From the NCBI GenBank assembly GCA_014058105.1, contig JACGCM010000560.1:1736001-1800000 (forward strand): a DNA stretch of 64,000 nucleotides, read 5' to 3'. The stretch is from Kingdonia uniflora. Lineage: Eukaryota; Streptophyta; Magnoliopsida; Ranunculales; Circaeasteraceae. The notes below the pieces were generated by a model, which did not search any database, was not told the origin of the DNA, and saw nothing but the letters and a program-made list of their open reading frames with translations. The translations under genes and the position numbers were made by a program. This document shows positions 11,809 through 22,462 of this stretch, piece after piece (position 1 is the first letter of the stretch; each line of letters opens with the position of its first letter).

Positions 11809-14551
11809 TGTCACGCCCTAAAATCTGGTAATCGGTAGCTTGACCAATTACTAGATTCTAAGTAGTGTGGGTCAGGGAATCCACAGATTCAACCCCACAA
11901 ATAGCCAAGCCGTAGATAAATTCTGGCTCAGCTATTCACATATTACAATAATCATCAGACTAAAGAAATAACATACAACAATAAATTGCAGAAGCAAAAG
12001 ATATATATATATATATACATCAGAAGAAAATGTTATACAATATCTCGAAATAAAACTCAGCGATATATGCTGAGAACACCTACAAAAGTCTAGAGCTGAA
12101 AGAAATCTGTAGCGGCAAGATTTATCTCTGAACTGGCCAACCACGCGGCAGTCCAAGCTAATCAACCTCTAAAATGGTTGAAATGCGAGAGTGAGGAAAC
12201 AACGAGCTCACTAATCCAGCAGAACTAAATATCCTACTAATAAACATGTACAGAGAATTAAGATAAAGATGAATGTAAAGCATAAATAGGTAAATACAGT
12301 CTAGCAATATACTAAAAGATCACAAGGGATAGAGAGTAGATACGGAAGGAGTTTGAGTCAAGAATATAAGAGGAGAGAGAGTTGATGATAAGAGAATATG
12401 CAATGCCATTATGTGACGTGATAACTAAAGAATATGCAATGCCATGATGTGACGTGATGACTAGGATAATCCCATAGTTACCCCTAGGTGCAATGTAACG
12501 TGATACAATAAAACTGATACTCGTAATTCCAAAGTAGTAGGTCGATCAACCGCTAACGTCTAATTTCTTAAAGAAATCAGTAAGGGGACACACTGGTAGG
12601 ATTTGGATAGGCTCGACCAAGCTAAGGATAGGTTGCACTCGATCAAAGTGGTAATGGGTAGATCAACCCAACGGAGCAATAGTTTGTATCATTTCAAGGA
12701 ATTTCATTCTCACCGTGGAATAAGTTGGGATCTCCATGTCTCTGCCTCATACCATTCAACACTCCTGAGTGGTTGAAGTATGTATGATAGTGCCATTCCC
12801 AATCTTACCCAATCTTTTTACCCGATATTAGGACCCCTTGGACCCTATCGGAGATTAGCCGAAAACTGAGTGTTCATGTATCCAATCTCAATAACTTTTG
12901 AAGATATTAGTTATGCAATTAAGATGCAACAAGTGAATAAGAGAAACAACATAGCTGCCACTCATACGGCAGCACAAATCAGGATGAATAGAGACTCGGT
13001 CGCACCGACTTAGTATAGCTGACATAGTAACCTAACCGTCACTACATCCAAAATACCAATCTCTTAAAGTTGGAAGGGGCATTCAGGGGAAAAGCTACGA
13101 GATCACTAACCCAGCCACAACTAACTAAGCTCGGGTCCTATACGAACACTAGCAAAACCCCTGAAATAAAGCAAACCTAACTACAGGTTAACAAAATAAA
13201 CTGAGTAATTCCTAGGTGCAATTATAGTTGATAAGATAGCATCTCTAAGTTCAATTAACACTCTAAAACAATACTCAGAAACTAGTATAGAAACTTAGTA
13301 ATGAAGGGATAAAACTCGCCTGAAGACAATCCCGAGTCCTGCGGAAATCTAACTCGAAAAACCAGCTAAATTCCACGGAACGGAAAATGGAACGCTTGAC
13401 AGGCTAGCACAACCAATAACAACAACAAGCAATTAATCAATTAAAGAAAATGACAATAAACCTAACCCTTGAATCAAACTCTACGCTAAAAATCGAGCGA
13501 AAAAGGACGAAAAGGGAATCGGGAAAACTTAATGAGGGTAGGAGCGAAACTCGTAACAAAGCGGGCGAAAGATCCACGATACGATGGGGGTGAGTGGATC
13601 AAAGTGCGGAGGAGAGGGGAAATAGGTTAGGGAGAGAAGAGAGAGAGAAAAAAAAAAGTGAAGTGAAGAAAGGAGATAAATAGAACCAATTAGAGCTGCA
13701 GACGCCCCTCTGTTCGAGCAGGAATTGATCTTATTCGAACATAGTCAAGTCTATTCGAGCAGAGACAAGTTCTGTTCGAATGGAAACGGGTCTGTTCGAA
13801 TAGGAAAGGTCTTGTTCGAATAGAACTACTCCTGCACAAAAATACATACTCCGGGGATGCCTCGGATCATCCCGGACACCCCGGAAACACCACGGACCAC
13901 AACCACTACCACACAAACACTCCTACAAGCCAAATAAGGATTTATCAAGGTGCAAACACCATCTCCACCGCCACACGGCCAGCAAAACACTTTGTCCCCC
14001 CAAAAGGAATCTTTTCCTCAGAAAAGTCTAAAAACTTACTGGCCACTTCAATGGCTCAACGGAACTACCCCAAACCACATACACAACATACAAACATCAA
14101 TACCAACCCATCTAGGGGTTCCCACAAATCATAACACCACCGTAACGCCTAAAACCACCAGAATGCCAAAAAAGGAATTTTTGGCGGGAAAAACCCCGGA
14201 AACCTACCGGCCAATCCAACGGCTTACCGGAACCACACCAAGCTACAAACATAAAAATTAAACATCATTACCTACCCATCTAGTGGTTCCCAAGGCCACA
14301 ATGTCACCTCCTCCTCAGAAAGACCGCCGAACCGCCAAAACCACAAAAAGGAATCTTATACTAAAACACCGAAAGGAACAAATGGATGCAAATGGATGAA
14401 TAATGGATGATTAATGGATGAAAGAGTAAATGCAGAATATGAATGCGGAACTTAACATGAAGGAATAAATGCCGATGAGATAAGGAATAAGAATATTACG
14501 AAAAAGGAATATTAGCGAATAAAAGGAGTAACTAAAATACGGGACATTACA
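11809..14551 (-). repeat. Tekay 3' LTR (2743 bp)
   Basis: On the minus strand it begins TGTAATGTCCCG at 14551 and ends GGGCGTGACA at 11809; TGT...ACA termini are canonical. Its end is repeated at 19310. It holds an AT microsatellite (about 12001-12018) and a TTCGAA-centred minisatellite (13707-13832). Open frames inside are chance ORFs. Confidence 0.88.
13707..13832. repeat. 20-22-bp minisatellite with TTCGA(A/G) core inside the Tekay LTR
   Basis: TTCGA occurs at 13712, 13734, 13754, 13775, 13795 and 13815, i.e. spacings 22, 20, 21, 20 and 20. The units have the form GTCTGTTCGAATAGGAAAGG, with variation outside the core. Six units. Confidence 0.85.
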
Positions 14552-14563
14552 ATCTACCCCTTT
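14552..14563 (-). other. Tekay polypurine tract
   Basis: The minus strand reads AAAGGGGTAGAT directly before the 3' LTR start TGTAATG; this is the expected position of the plus-strand primer. Confidence 0.75.
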
Positions 14564-14600
14564 AAAAAAAAAAATTTGCCCCCGAAATTAAATGCATACC

Positions 14601-15900
14601 TCATCCAGAGAATAAAAGTGGATAGTGCCTCCTCACATCAGCCTCCAACTCCCAGGTAGCCTCCTCTGGACCATGGTGACTCCATTGGACTTTCACAAAC
14701 GGAATAGTCTTACGGCGAAGGACCTTTTCCTCACGATCCAAAATATACTCCGGATGCTCAAGATACGAGGCATCTTTCCAAACCTCTCTCGGATCCCAGT
14801 CAATCATGTGAGTAGGGTCCCGCTCGTACTTCCTTAACATAGAAACATGGAAGACGCTGTGAACTCTGCTCAGCTGCGGTGGTAATGTTAATCGGTATGC
14901 TAACTCTCCAACTCTGTCCAGAATCTCAAACGGGCCAATATATCTCGGAGCTAGCTTCCCCTTCTTCCTGAAATGCATCACGCCCCACATCGGTGAAACA
15001 TTCAGCAAAACATGATCCATGATTTGAAACTCCTGCCTAGCTCAAAGATGATCTTCATGGTCTAGCATATAAAGCCTCGTACGGTGCCATCCCGATACTC
15101 GACTGAAAGCTGTTGTTGTACGCGAACTTGGCCGAATGTAATTACTCATCCCAGCTGCCCTTGAAGTACAAAACACAAGTATGAAGCATATCCTCAAGAA
15201 TCAGGTTAACTCGCTCGCTCTGACCATCGGTCTGAGGGTGGAATGCTGTACTAAAATCTAGTCTAGTATCCATAACTCACTGAAAACACTGCCAAAATTT
15301 ACTGGTAAATCTGGTATCTCTATCTGATACTATCGACACTGGAACACCGTGTAGCCGAACGATCTCCCTCACGTAGATTCTGCTCAACTCATCTACTATG
15401 AACGTCATGCAAACTGGAATAAAATGCGCCGTTTAGGTTAGTCAGTTCACAACCACCCAAATAGAATCATACTGCTTCTTCATCTGCGGTAAACTCGATA
15501 TGAAGTCCATCGTCACATGCTCCCATTTCTACTCCAGAATAGGTAAAGGCTTAAGCTGTCCTGCCGGTTTCTGATGCTCGGCCTTCACCTACTGGCAAGA
15601 TAGACATTTGGATACAAATGTAGCTATCTCGCGCTTCATATTGTCCTACCAAAAATGTCTCTTCTGTTTTTGGTACATCTTCGTACTGCCTGGATGAATA
15701 GTATATCTTGAACCATGAGCCTTACTCAAAATCTTACGTTTTAGTACCTTAGAATCTGGCAAGCATAATCTACCCCTGTATCTGATGCTGCCATCTGAAC
15801 TAACTGTCCAATCAGGTCTGAAGTCGTCTGAAGCCCAAGACTCTAATCTGTCGTCCTGCTGCTCCACCTCTATAATCCGAAAATCAAAGATGGCTAATCT
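14601..15900 (-). pseudogene. Tekay integrase with C-terminal chromodomain
   Basis: 15867-15646 carries the zinc-binding start: an H-x-x-x-x-x-H segment (HGSRYTIHPG) followed by the K.HFW block; the two cysteines (C-x2-C) read on just past a stop near 15600. The core (about 15550-15030) is in several frames. 15020-14601 is open for 139 codons: KGKLAPRYIGPFEIL (GPY/F module), VFHVSMLRKY, then PEYILDREEKVLRRK and VQWSHH.PEEATWE, a chromodomain of about 45 residues (about 14756-14610) with the conserved W-x2-H and ATWE. Chromodomains target chromovirus integration to modified histones. The C-terminal piece is well kept; the catalytic core is broken. Confidence 0.85.
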
Positions 15901-15959
15901 CTCATATTTGCAATAAGACCAGCCGTAGTCTGTGAATCCAAAATCAACCCGAACTCTGC

Positions 15960-16445
15960 AATATCGCTAAGCATCGTCTACTCACGAATCATCAGACGTG
16001 CAAGTAATCCTCTAGACAAGCGGCTCAAGGCATCGGCCACCACATTTGCCTTTCCGGGGTGATACTGCCAATCCATGTCGCAGTCCTTCAGAAATTCCAT
16101 CCACCTGCATTGTCTCATGTTCAGCTCCTTCTTTGAGAAAAGATACCGCAAACTCTTGTGATCAGAAAAGAGCACGAATCTTTCCCTGTAAAGGTAGGGT
16201 CTCCAAATCTTCAGTGCATAAACCACTGCTGCCAACTCCAGGTCATGAGTAGGATAATTCCTCTCGTGTACCTTAAGCTGTCACGATGCATAAGCCACCA
16301 CCTTGCCCTCCTGCATCAACATGCAACCAAATCCACTGAGCAATGCATCACTGTATACTCTGTACCTCTGCCTACTGGAAGGAACAATCAGAACTGGTGC
16401 TGTCGTCAATCTTTTCTTCAACTCTGCGAAAGCTGAAGAACACCT
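15960..16445 (-). pseudogene. Tekay RNase H domain
   Basis: The open piece 16235-15978 reads [42 protein letters not shown] and [14 protein letters not shown], the classic C-terminal half of Ty3/gypsy RNase H. The N-terminal half with [13 protein letters not shown] wording lies upstream to about 16445 in other frames. It degrades the RNA template during cDNA synthesis. It is immediately downstream of RT. Confidence 0.85.
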
Positions 16446-17330
16446 GTCGTCCTAAACAAACCGAACATCCTTCTGTGTCAAACGAGCCTGAGGAGCTTCA
16501 ATCCGTGAAAACCCCTCGATGAATCTGTGATAATAACCCGCCAAACCTTGAAAACTGCGAATCTCTGTAACGCTCGTCGGCTGTGCCCAATCTGCAACTG
16601 CTGCAACCTTGGAAGGATCTACTGTAATTTCATACTTAGACACCACGTGCCCTAGGAATTTTACTTCCTGCTGCCAAAACTAACACTTTTCAAACTTCGC
16701 GAATAATGCATTCTCCCGCTAAGTCCGTAAAGCGGTCCTTAAATGCTCCTCATGCTCTGCCTCAGTCCTCGAATATACCAGAATGTCGTCGATGTACAAA
16801 ATGACAAACCGGTCAAGAAAAGGGCTGAAAACACGGTTCATCAAATCTATAAAGGTTGTGGGCACTTCGTCAAACCGAATGAAATTACCCGAAACTCATA
16901 GTGTCCGTAACGAGTCCAAAAGGCTATCTTCAAAAACATCAGCTGCCCTGACCCTCAGCTGGTGGTAACCCGATCTGAGATCAATCTTCAAAAAGAACTG
17001 AGCCCCTTGAAGCTGGTCAAACAAGTCTTCGATCCTCGGCAATGGATATTTGTTCTTGATCGTGACTTTGTTCAACTCGCGGTAATCAATGCAGAAATAC
17101 ATCGAACCGTCTCTCTTCTTTGCGAAAAAAACTGGAGCTCCTCACGGTAAAGTAATCGGTCGAATAAATCCCTGACCCATCAACTCAAAAATTTGATCCT
17201 TCAGCTCTTTCAGCTCAATGGGCGCCATTCGGTACGGTGCCTTCGAAATTGGTGTTGTGCCCGAAATAAGATCTATGCCAAAATTAATCACTCTCGTCGG
17301 CGGTAGATCGGAAATCTACTGGAAAATGTC
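16446..17330 (-). pseudogene. Tekay reverse transcriptase, catalytic YIDD retained
   Basis: 17102-16896 reads [33 protein letters not shown] and [13 protein letters not shown], the finger/palm start. The catalytic YIDD is at 16796-16785 ([20 protein letters not shown]). 16646-16452 reads [28 protein letters not shown]. The order is complete but several stops and frameshifts lie between the blocks (for example after 16896). Upstream, about 17150-17330, the PI..APYRM/AP.EL segment typical of chromoviruses reads on the same strand. Confidence 0.85.
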
Positions 17331-17439
17331 GGAATAATCACAAACTATCAGAATAAAGCTAACGTCCACGCCCGAGGACTCTAACTCTAAGAAAGTTAAT
17401 AAGCCATCCCCTGACTGCGCAGGTTTCAAACCAAAGAGC

Positions 17440-17720
17440 ACAAATTGCCTCTCACCAGGAATTTAAAAGGTAGCCGTCATCTCGAAGCAGTCTAAAGTGG
17501 CCCGATGCGTCGACAACCAATTCAAGCCTAGGACGATGTCAAACTCATGCATCGGCAAAACTAATAGGTCTACTGAGAGGATTCGACTACAAACAACTAT
17601 CGGGCAATCTCTACATATACTTGAGATAGACACCGAGGAATCTAAAGGAGTACCCACAGAAAGCTCATCAATTAATAAAGAAGACTAAAAGCCAATAATG
17701 CAGAAAAATACAGATGCAAT
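17440..17720 (-). pseudogene. Tekay aspartic protease, C-terminal part
   Basis: The open piece 17657-17463 reads SRILSVDLLVLPMHEFDIVL followed by GLNWLSTHRATLDC. The FD(I/V)(V/I)LG(L/M)(N/D)WL motif is the second hallmark of the Ty3/gypsy protease. The catalytic D-S/T-G segment would lie near 17700-17770, where the frame is disrupted. It joins gag to RT. Confidence 0.65.
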
Positions 17721-17789
17721 GAATAAATGCGATGCACCTGAATCAAAAAGGACATAAGCGGGCGAATAAGAGATATGGATCGTACCTTC

Positions 17790-19131
17790 CACCATAGGTG
17801 AAGCGGTGCAAGCGTCTTGCCTCCCCACTGCAGACACTCTGCCCTGCCTACGGCTCTGAACCTGACCCTTCTGCTGTAATGGATGATGTGGTCTGTGAAC
17901 AGCCTGAGGTCCTGAAACTATCTGTCTGCCCTGTGGACCCTGAAAATGCCTCTGTGGAAACTACTGAACCTGAGGAAACTGCTGCGGTCGTGGCTGGTAA
18001 CCAACTGGACCCTGAAACTATCGTAGTGGCTGTTGTCCTCTGTCTGGGTTTGGACAAAGTTTCTTAACATGCCCAATTCCCCCGCAGTTCCAACAAGTGC
18101 GAAAAGAAAGTTGTGCCCCCTCTAAATACTGTCCGCCCATGGCTCTCGCTGGTGTACTCTCGAATCTTTGCCTGTTTGAGCCCAAACTGTCGTACAGAGT
18201 CTGAATCGCCTTGCCCTTATCGGGTCTTGTGTCCTATCTCGCAGGGTTCTTCGCGTCCCTGGACTTACGATCCTTTGCCTCGTTTTGTTCCAAAGAAAAT
18301 GCTTTAGACAAAACCTCTCTGTAAGTACCGGTACCGGTGGAGATCAAGAGCCTCCTAAAGAATAGACGAAAACCATTCAAAAACTTCATCTTCTTCTGTT
18401 CCTCGTCCTGAACAATAAACGGAACATAACGAGCGGGCTCGTTAAACCTCTGATCATATCGGGCAATGCTCATATCCCCTTGCTCAAGTGCATAGAACTC
18501 AGAAATGCAGGCGTCTTTGTAGCTCTGCGAAAAGTACTGAGTAAAGAAATGTTCCTAGAATGATGACCAAAGAATAGGAGACTCCAAAACCGTCCTCTTA
18601 GCCATATCCCACCGAAAGTTTGCCTCACCTTGAAGTAGGTAAGCTGCAAGTGCCACCCGCTGATCGTCGGGACACTTCATCGTATCCAAGGTCTCCTCTA
18701 TAGACCTGAACCATGTCTCAGCCTTTGAAGGAATTAACTTGCCAAAAAAAGTAGGTTGCTTGTATCTCTGAAGTTGCTCTAAGTAACTGTGGTCTTTGTG
18801 TACTGGGTTCCTAGCCTACTGAAAGGATACAAAAAAACTCTCCATAAACGGCCTCATCTCAACTGAAACACTCGAAGCTGCTGGAACTGGTAGAATACCT
18901 GGCTGCCCTGGAATCACCGGAGTAAGTGGGGTACCCTGATGAAGCTAAACCCCTGGTACTACCTCCACACTAACCCCAGCCTCAGAAAATTTCGGCTTTG
19001 TCTAAGGGATTGGGACAGACCCCGTACTCTCCTGGCTTACCACAGGCTCATCAGCTACTGCCCCGCTGCGTAAACCCCCGTGAATACCTCTTCTGATACC
19101 CCATGATCTCTGCCTCTGTCACCTCTAGCCA
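17790..19131 (-). pseudogene. Tekay gag with zinc knuckle
   Basis: A likely start is ATG 19131 (MARGDRGRDHGVSEE), followed by frame changes. 18540-18234 reads a FYALEQGDMSIARYDQRFNE block, typical of chromovirus gag, then QKKMKFLNGF. A CCHC knuckle (CWNCGGIGHVKKLC) lies at 18095-18054, followed by a Q/G/P-rich tract to about 17850. Gag coats the RNA. Stops near 19060, 18830 and elsewhere make it non-functional. Confidence 0.75.
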
Positions 19132-19293
19132 TCTGTTATGAACAAAGAAACACAACTCAGGAACGGATAAGAAAGGATTAGGAACGAAAAGGAATACAAT
19201 AAAAAATGAAATCCTAAAAGAATTAATCCTAACTCTATCTAAAGATTAACTTGTCATATGATCTGCAATAACAGAGATAAGGATTAACCTTGC

Positions 19294-19306
19294 GCTCTGA
19301 TACCAA
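19294..19306 (-). other. Tekay primer binding site (initiator tRNA-Met)
   Basis: The minus strand reads TTGGTATCAGAGC three bases after the LTR end CGTGACA. It is complementary to the 3' end of initiator tRNA-Met, as usual for chromoviruses. Confidence 0.88.
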
Positions 19307-19309
19307 GTC

Positions 19310-19519
19310 TGTCACGCCCCAAAATTTGGTAATCGGTAGCTTGACCAATTACTAGATTCAATGTAGTGCAGGTTAGGGAATCCACAGATTCTACCCCATA
19401 AATAGCCAAGCCCTAAACAAATTTTGGCTCAGCTATTCACATATAGCAATAATCATCAAAGTAAAGAAATAACATACAACAATAAAATACGGAAGCAAAA
19501 GATATATATATATATATAT
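19310..19519 (-). repeat. Tekay 5' LTR remnant, cut at an AT microsatellite
   Basis: The first about 205 bp repeat the inner end of the 3' LTR (11809-12018). Similarity stops in the (AT)n run at 19502-19519. Beyond it the sequence is an unrelated F-box relic, so about 2.5 kb of LTR is missing. Confidence 0.85.
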
Positions 19520-19599
19520 GGTTGTACTGGGGAAAGCATAATACATGATAGATCCACGTAGTAAGATAGGAAAATAATAGCTTAATAGAAAATTTTGTT

Positions 19600-20190
19600 A
19601 AATATGTAAGATATTTTTCTCTTATCGTTGACTCTTGTCTTATTTGTTTGGGCTTGCATCCATTGTCGATGCGTTCACTTCCTAAAACGTTATAAGTAAA
19701 GCAATTGAAGTAGGAGCATCCCAAAAGTACTCCATCTATCAAAGAAAAAAGACATATCTCAGATATCAAGAACTTTAAAAGTATTATGTAATCAATCATA
19801 TGAAAACATTTTGTTCCCCATCGTGTTCCCATTTGTTGGAACTAGAATCCCACCATTCTTTTGAGAAGCACGTGGTCTTAACTAGTAATAACCATCAAAT
19901 AGACCAATAGTGAATAGTTTAATCCATGACACCTTCAAGTCATACTCCCTCATCACCCATAAGCCAGTACTAAACTTGCCACGACTGAAATAAAATGTTG
20001 AAAGGCAACCTTCAAGCACTTCCAATGTATAATCACCATAACCATCGACATCATTATTGGGTAGAAATACTTATATAAGTTCTCTTTCAAAATCTAAAGA
20101 TATGACTATCTCATAATATACCCCAAAAACTCTGTGAACTCAGCCAAGAAAACCCTACGAAGAATCACAACCACTATAAACCTGATAAAA
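19600..20190 (-). pseudogene. F-box-associated (FBA) domain relic
   Basis: On the minus strand, one main frame reads VISLDFERELI (about 20100), VFLP, then VDGYGDYTLEVLEGCLSTF, LWVMREYDLKVSWIKLFTI, GGILVPTNGN and FSYD..HNTFKVLDI (about 19790). This is the ordered plan of the plant F-box-associated interaction domain: IISFDL.E..., LGVL.G.L, VWVMKEYG...SW.KLFT, NGE.L, YD...+TFK.L.I. Stops interrupt it (after ELI, after DGYY, inside YD*LHNTF). The N-terminal F-box is not seen. Such proteins confer substrate choice on SCF ubiquitin ligases. It is one of the few non-transposon gene traces in the window. Confidence 0.6.
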
Positions 20191-20199
20191 ACTTTGAAT

Positions 20200-22462
20200 T
20201 CCCTTCTTTCTCTACTACACTATTACCAATGACATTTCATCTAATACATCACCTTTATTAAACTAGTAAGGTTTAACCAAACACAACTTCGTCATATTCT
20301 CAATAATTCACCTTTAAACTTTGTCTCATCTCTGCGGAGTTAAGAAATTGTGCTGGTTTATGTGGTTACTACTAATTAAACTTTAAGACCTAATATTTTC
20401 CTAATTCATTCAATCCAATGTCATTTTAGAAACTGGCTATTATATGGTTACTACTAATTGAATACTTCACATCTTACACTAGCAATTCTAGAAAGGTAGT
20501 TTGAAATCGAAAAACATAGAAGCATCATAGATCATCAAAAATCTGCAAATCAGAAAATTCAAGAGCAACAGAGATCAATATAAATTAGCAAATCCAAGAG
20601 AAGCAATAGAAAGTAATAGAGGTTAACAATAAAGGAATTAGGGCTTCAGTTTTAAGGTTTATGATCGTATATTAGGGTTTTAAACAGTCGTAGGGAGTTA
20701 AGGGACAAGGATTGCAAGGAGGAGTTGAACTGCCTGAGTGTTAAAAAGAGATTAAGTTGAGTTGAGCTGAGTTGAAATTAAGTTTTTTTACAGTGTTAAT
20801 GTCCATTAGTCTCTAAACTTATGCTATTAGGGATGACCATGTCTAGGAGTCCTTAAACTTATATAATTAGGCCCGATAAAGTCAAACTGTCCCTAACCTT
20901 ATACTACAAAGGATAAAGTGATTATTTCTGTCCCATAAAAAATAATATAAATGACTGATTCAAAGCCATCCCAAATGTTACATTATTAGAAACAAATGTC
21001 ACTCCGTCTCTAATATCTGGCCCCTAATACCTATTTTTCTATAGTGAGTCCAAAAGTCCCAACAAAACCTTCTCCGCAGCTTGAACTACCAACAGGATGA
21101 TAAATCAAATAATAAAAGCCACAAAAGTTGGTAGGTAGTAAATAATATTCTTCCCTTCTGCCATTGCTGAATGAACATTTGTAGTACACTGAAAAATGCT
21201 ACTCCCAATATCATTTATACTATTATATCCAAGGTTATCCTGGTGTATAACGCATAAAAACTTTACCCACCCTCATCCCATGTTGTCATCTCGAAGAGAA
21301 AAATGTTTCTAAGATAGTTCTTGAGACGTGTCTCTGATAAGCAAAATCTATAACTAGAGCTACTCCAGTCACTGCTCGAACAAATGCTCTATCTAATATA
21401 ATCAGTGCACGACCTTCCCTACTAATAGTCATAACTGGTGATCGGCTTATGAAAATGATGCTCTGATAGAGATGATTAAGTAACTTTCCATAGTATAAAC
21501 TAGTATCAGTATAGAACAATAAACCCCATCCCCGTTGGGGAGCGCACTAGGCGCAAATGGGGCCATAGCGTGTAATATCACTGGAATTTAGACCGTTAGA
21601 TTAACTAACATAGAGAACTACTAATATAATAATGAATAGTAAATCATAGGCTTAGAAATAGATATAGGTTATTGAATAAGAGTTATAAAATATGATATTA
21701 GGAACTCATAGGATTTTATAGAATTTAAATTGGAGAATAGGTGTGAGAGTTATAGGAGAGTAAAGTTCAGGGATAAAGCAATAATTTTGGGGAGCTTATA
21801 TGCAAAGTTTCATGGGAAAAATATTGGCACCACGTATTAAAGTTATGGACTACCATCACCTAACCAATGTGTCTTCATAAGAATAAAGGTATTTAACACC
21901 TCATGCTTAAGAAAAATTATAAATACCTTACACCAACACTTCATACTCCTTTGATACTTAAAAAAAATGTGGGTTATGATATGAAATTCTTTACAATCTT
22001 ATCATTATCCTTTGTGCTTAATCCCTCCCTTAGTCCACATATCTTCAACAAGAGAAATACTTAGAGGATATAGCTTTGGATTAAAGGTACAAGAGTTGAA
22101 ATTAAAGTCATATATAAAGAGGATTGATGGCTAAAAAAGAAAGAAACATAGAAGAAATGCGACGAAGAATCAGAGGTTTCGAGAAATCGAGACAACATTT
22201 AAAATTGGGGAAAACATGGGAAAAGAAAAAATTTCCAGAGAGGCAACTAATACCATCTCGTAGTAGTAGAAATGGTCTTGTAGGTTCATTTTCATGATAG
22301 TAGCTTGGTAAAATTATCTCTTGAGTATACAATTCATGTTTGGTGGTTTTCTAAAATTCTTGCATATATAGTTAGCCTGAATATTCTGCTATGTTGCTAG
22401 AATTTTAACTAACGGAAATTTTCATGTATTAAGCTAAAATATTGGATATATGTTCAATAAAG
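20200..22462. other. No gene recognised; possible CACTA-like terminus at 21046
   Basis: I see no domain in any frame. The stretch 20800-21046 has repeated phrases about CTAAACTTATG and TCTAATATCTGGCCCC and ends TTTTTCTATAGTG at 21046, i.e. CACTATAGAAAAA on the minus strand, as in CACTA-element termini. No matching left end was found. 21060-22460 is AT-rich with no recognised content. Confidence 0.3.

Larger units (their letters stand above)
11809..19519 (-). mobile_element. Tekay/Del-type Ty3/gypsy chromovirus, degenerate
   Basis: Minus-strand order: truncated 5' LTR (19519-19310), initiator-tRNA-Met primer site (19306-19294), gag (19131-about 17790), protease, RT, RNase H, integrase with C-terminal chromodomain (to 14601), polypurine tract (14563-14552), 3' LTR (14551-11809). 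The chromodomain plus the 2.7-kb LTR point to the Tekay/Del clade. The comparable LTR parts (about 205 bp, 11809-12015 against 19310-19516) differ at about 20 positions by eye, roughly 90% identity, so the insertion is old. All domains carry stops or frameshifts. No target duplication can be tested because the 5' LTR is truncated. Confidence 0.88.

Noticed and set aside
13950..14261. 103-codon plus-strand T/P-rich frame
   Set aside because: Lies inside the Tekay LTR, low-complexity, no domain.
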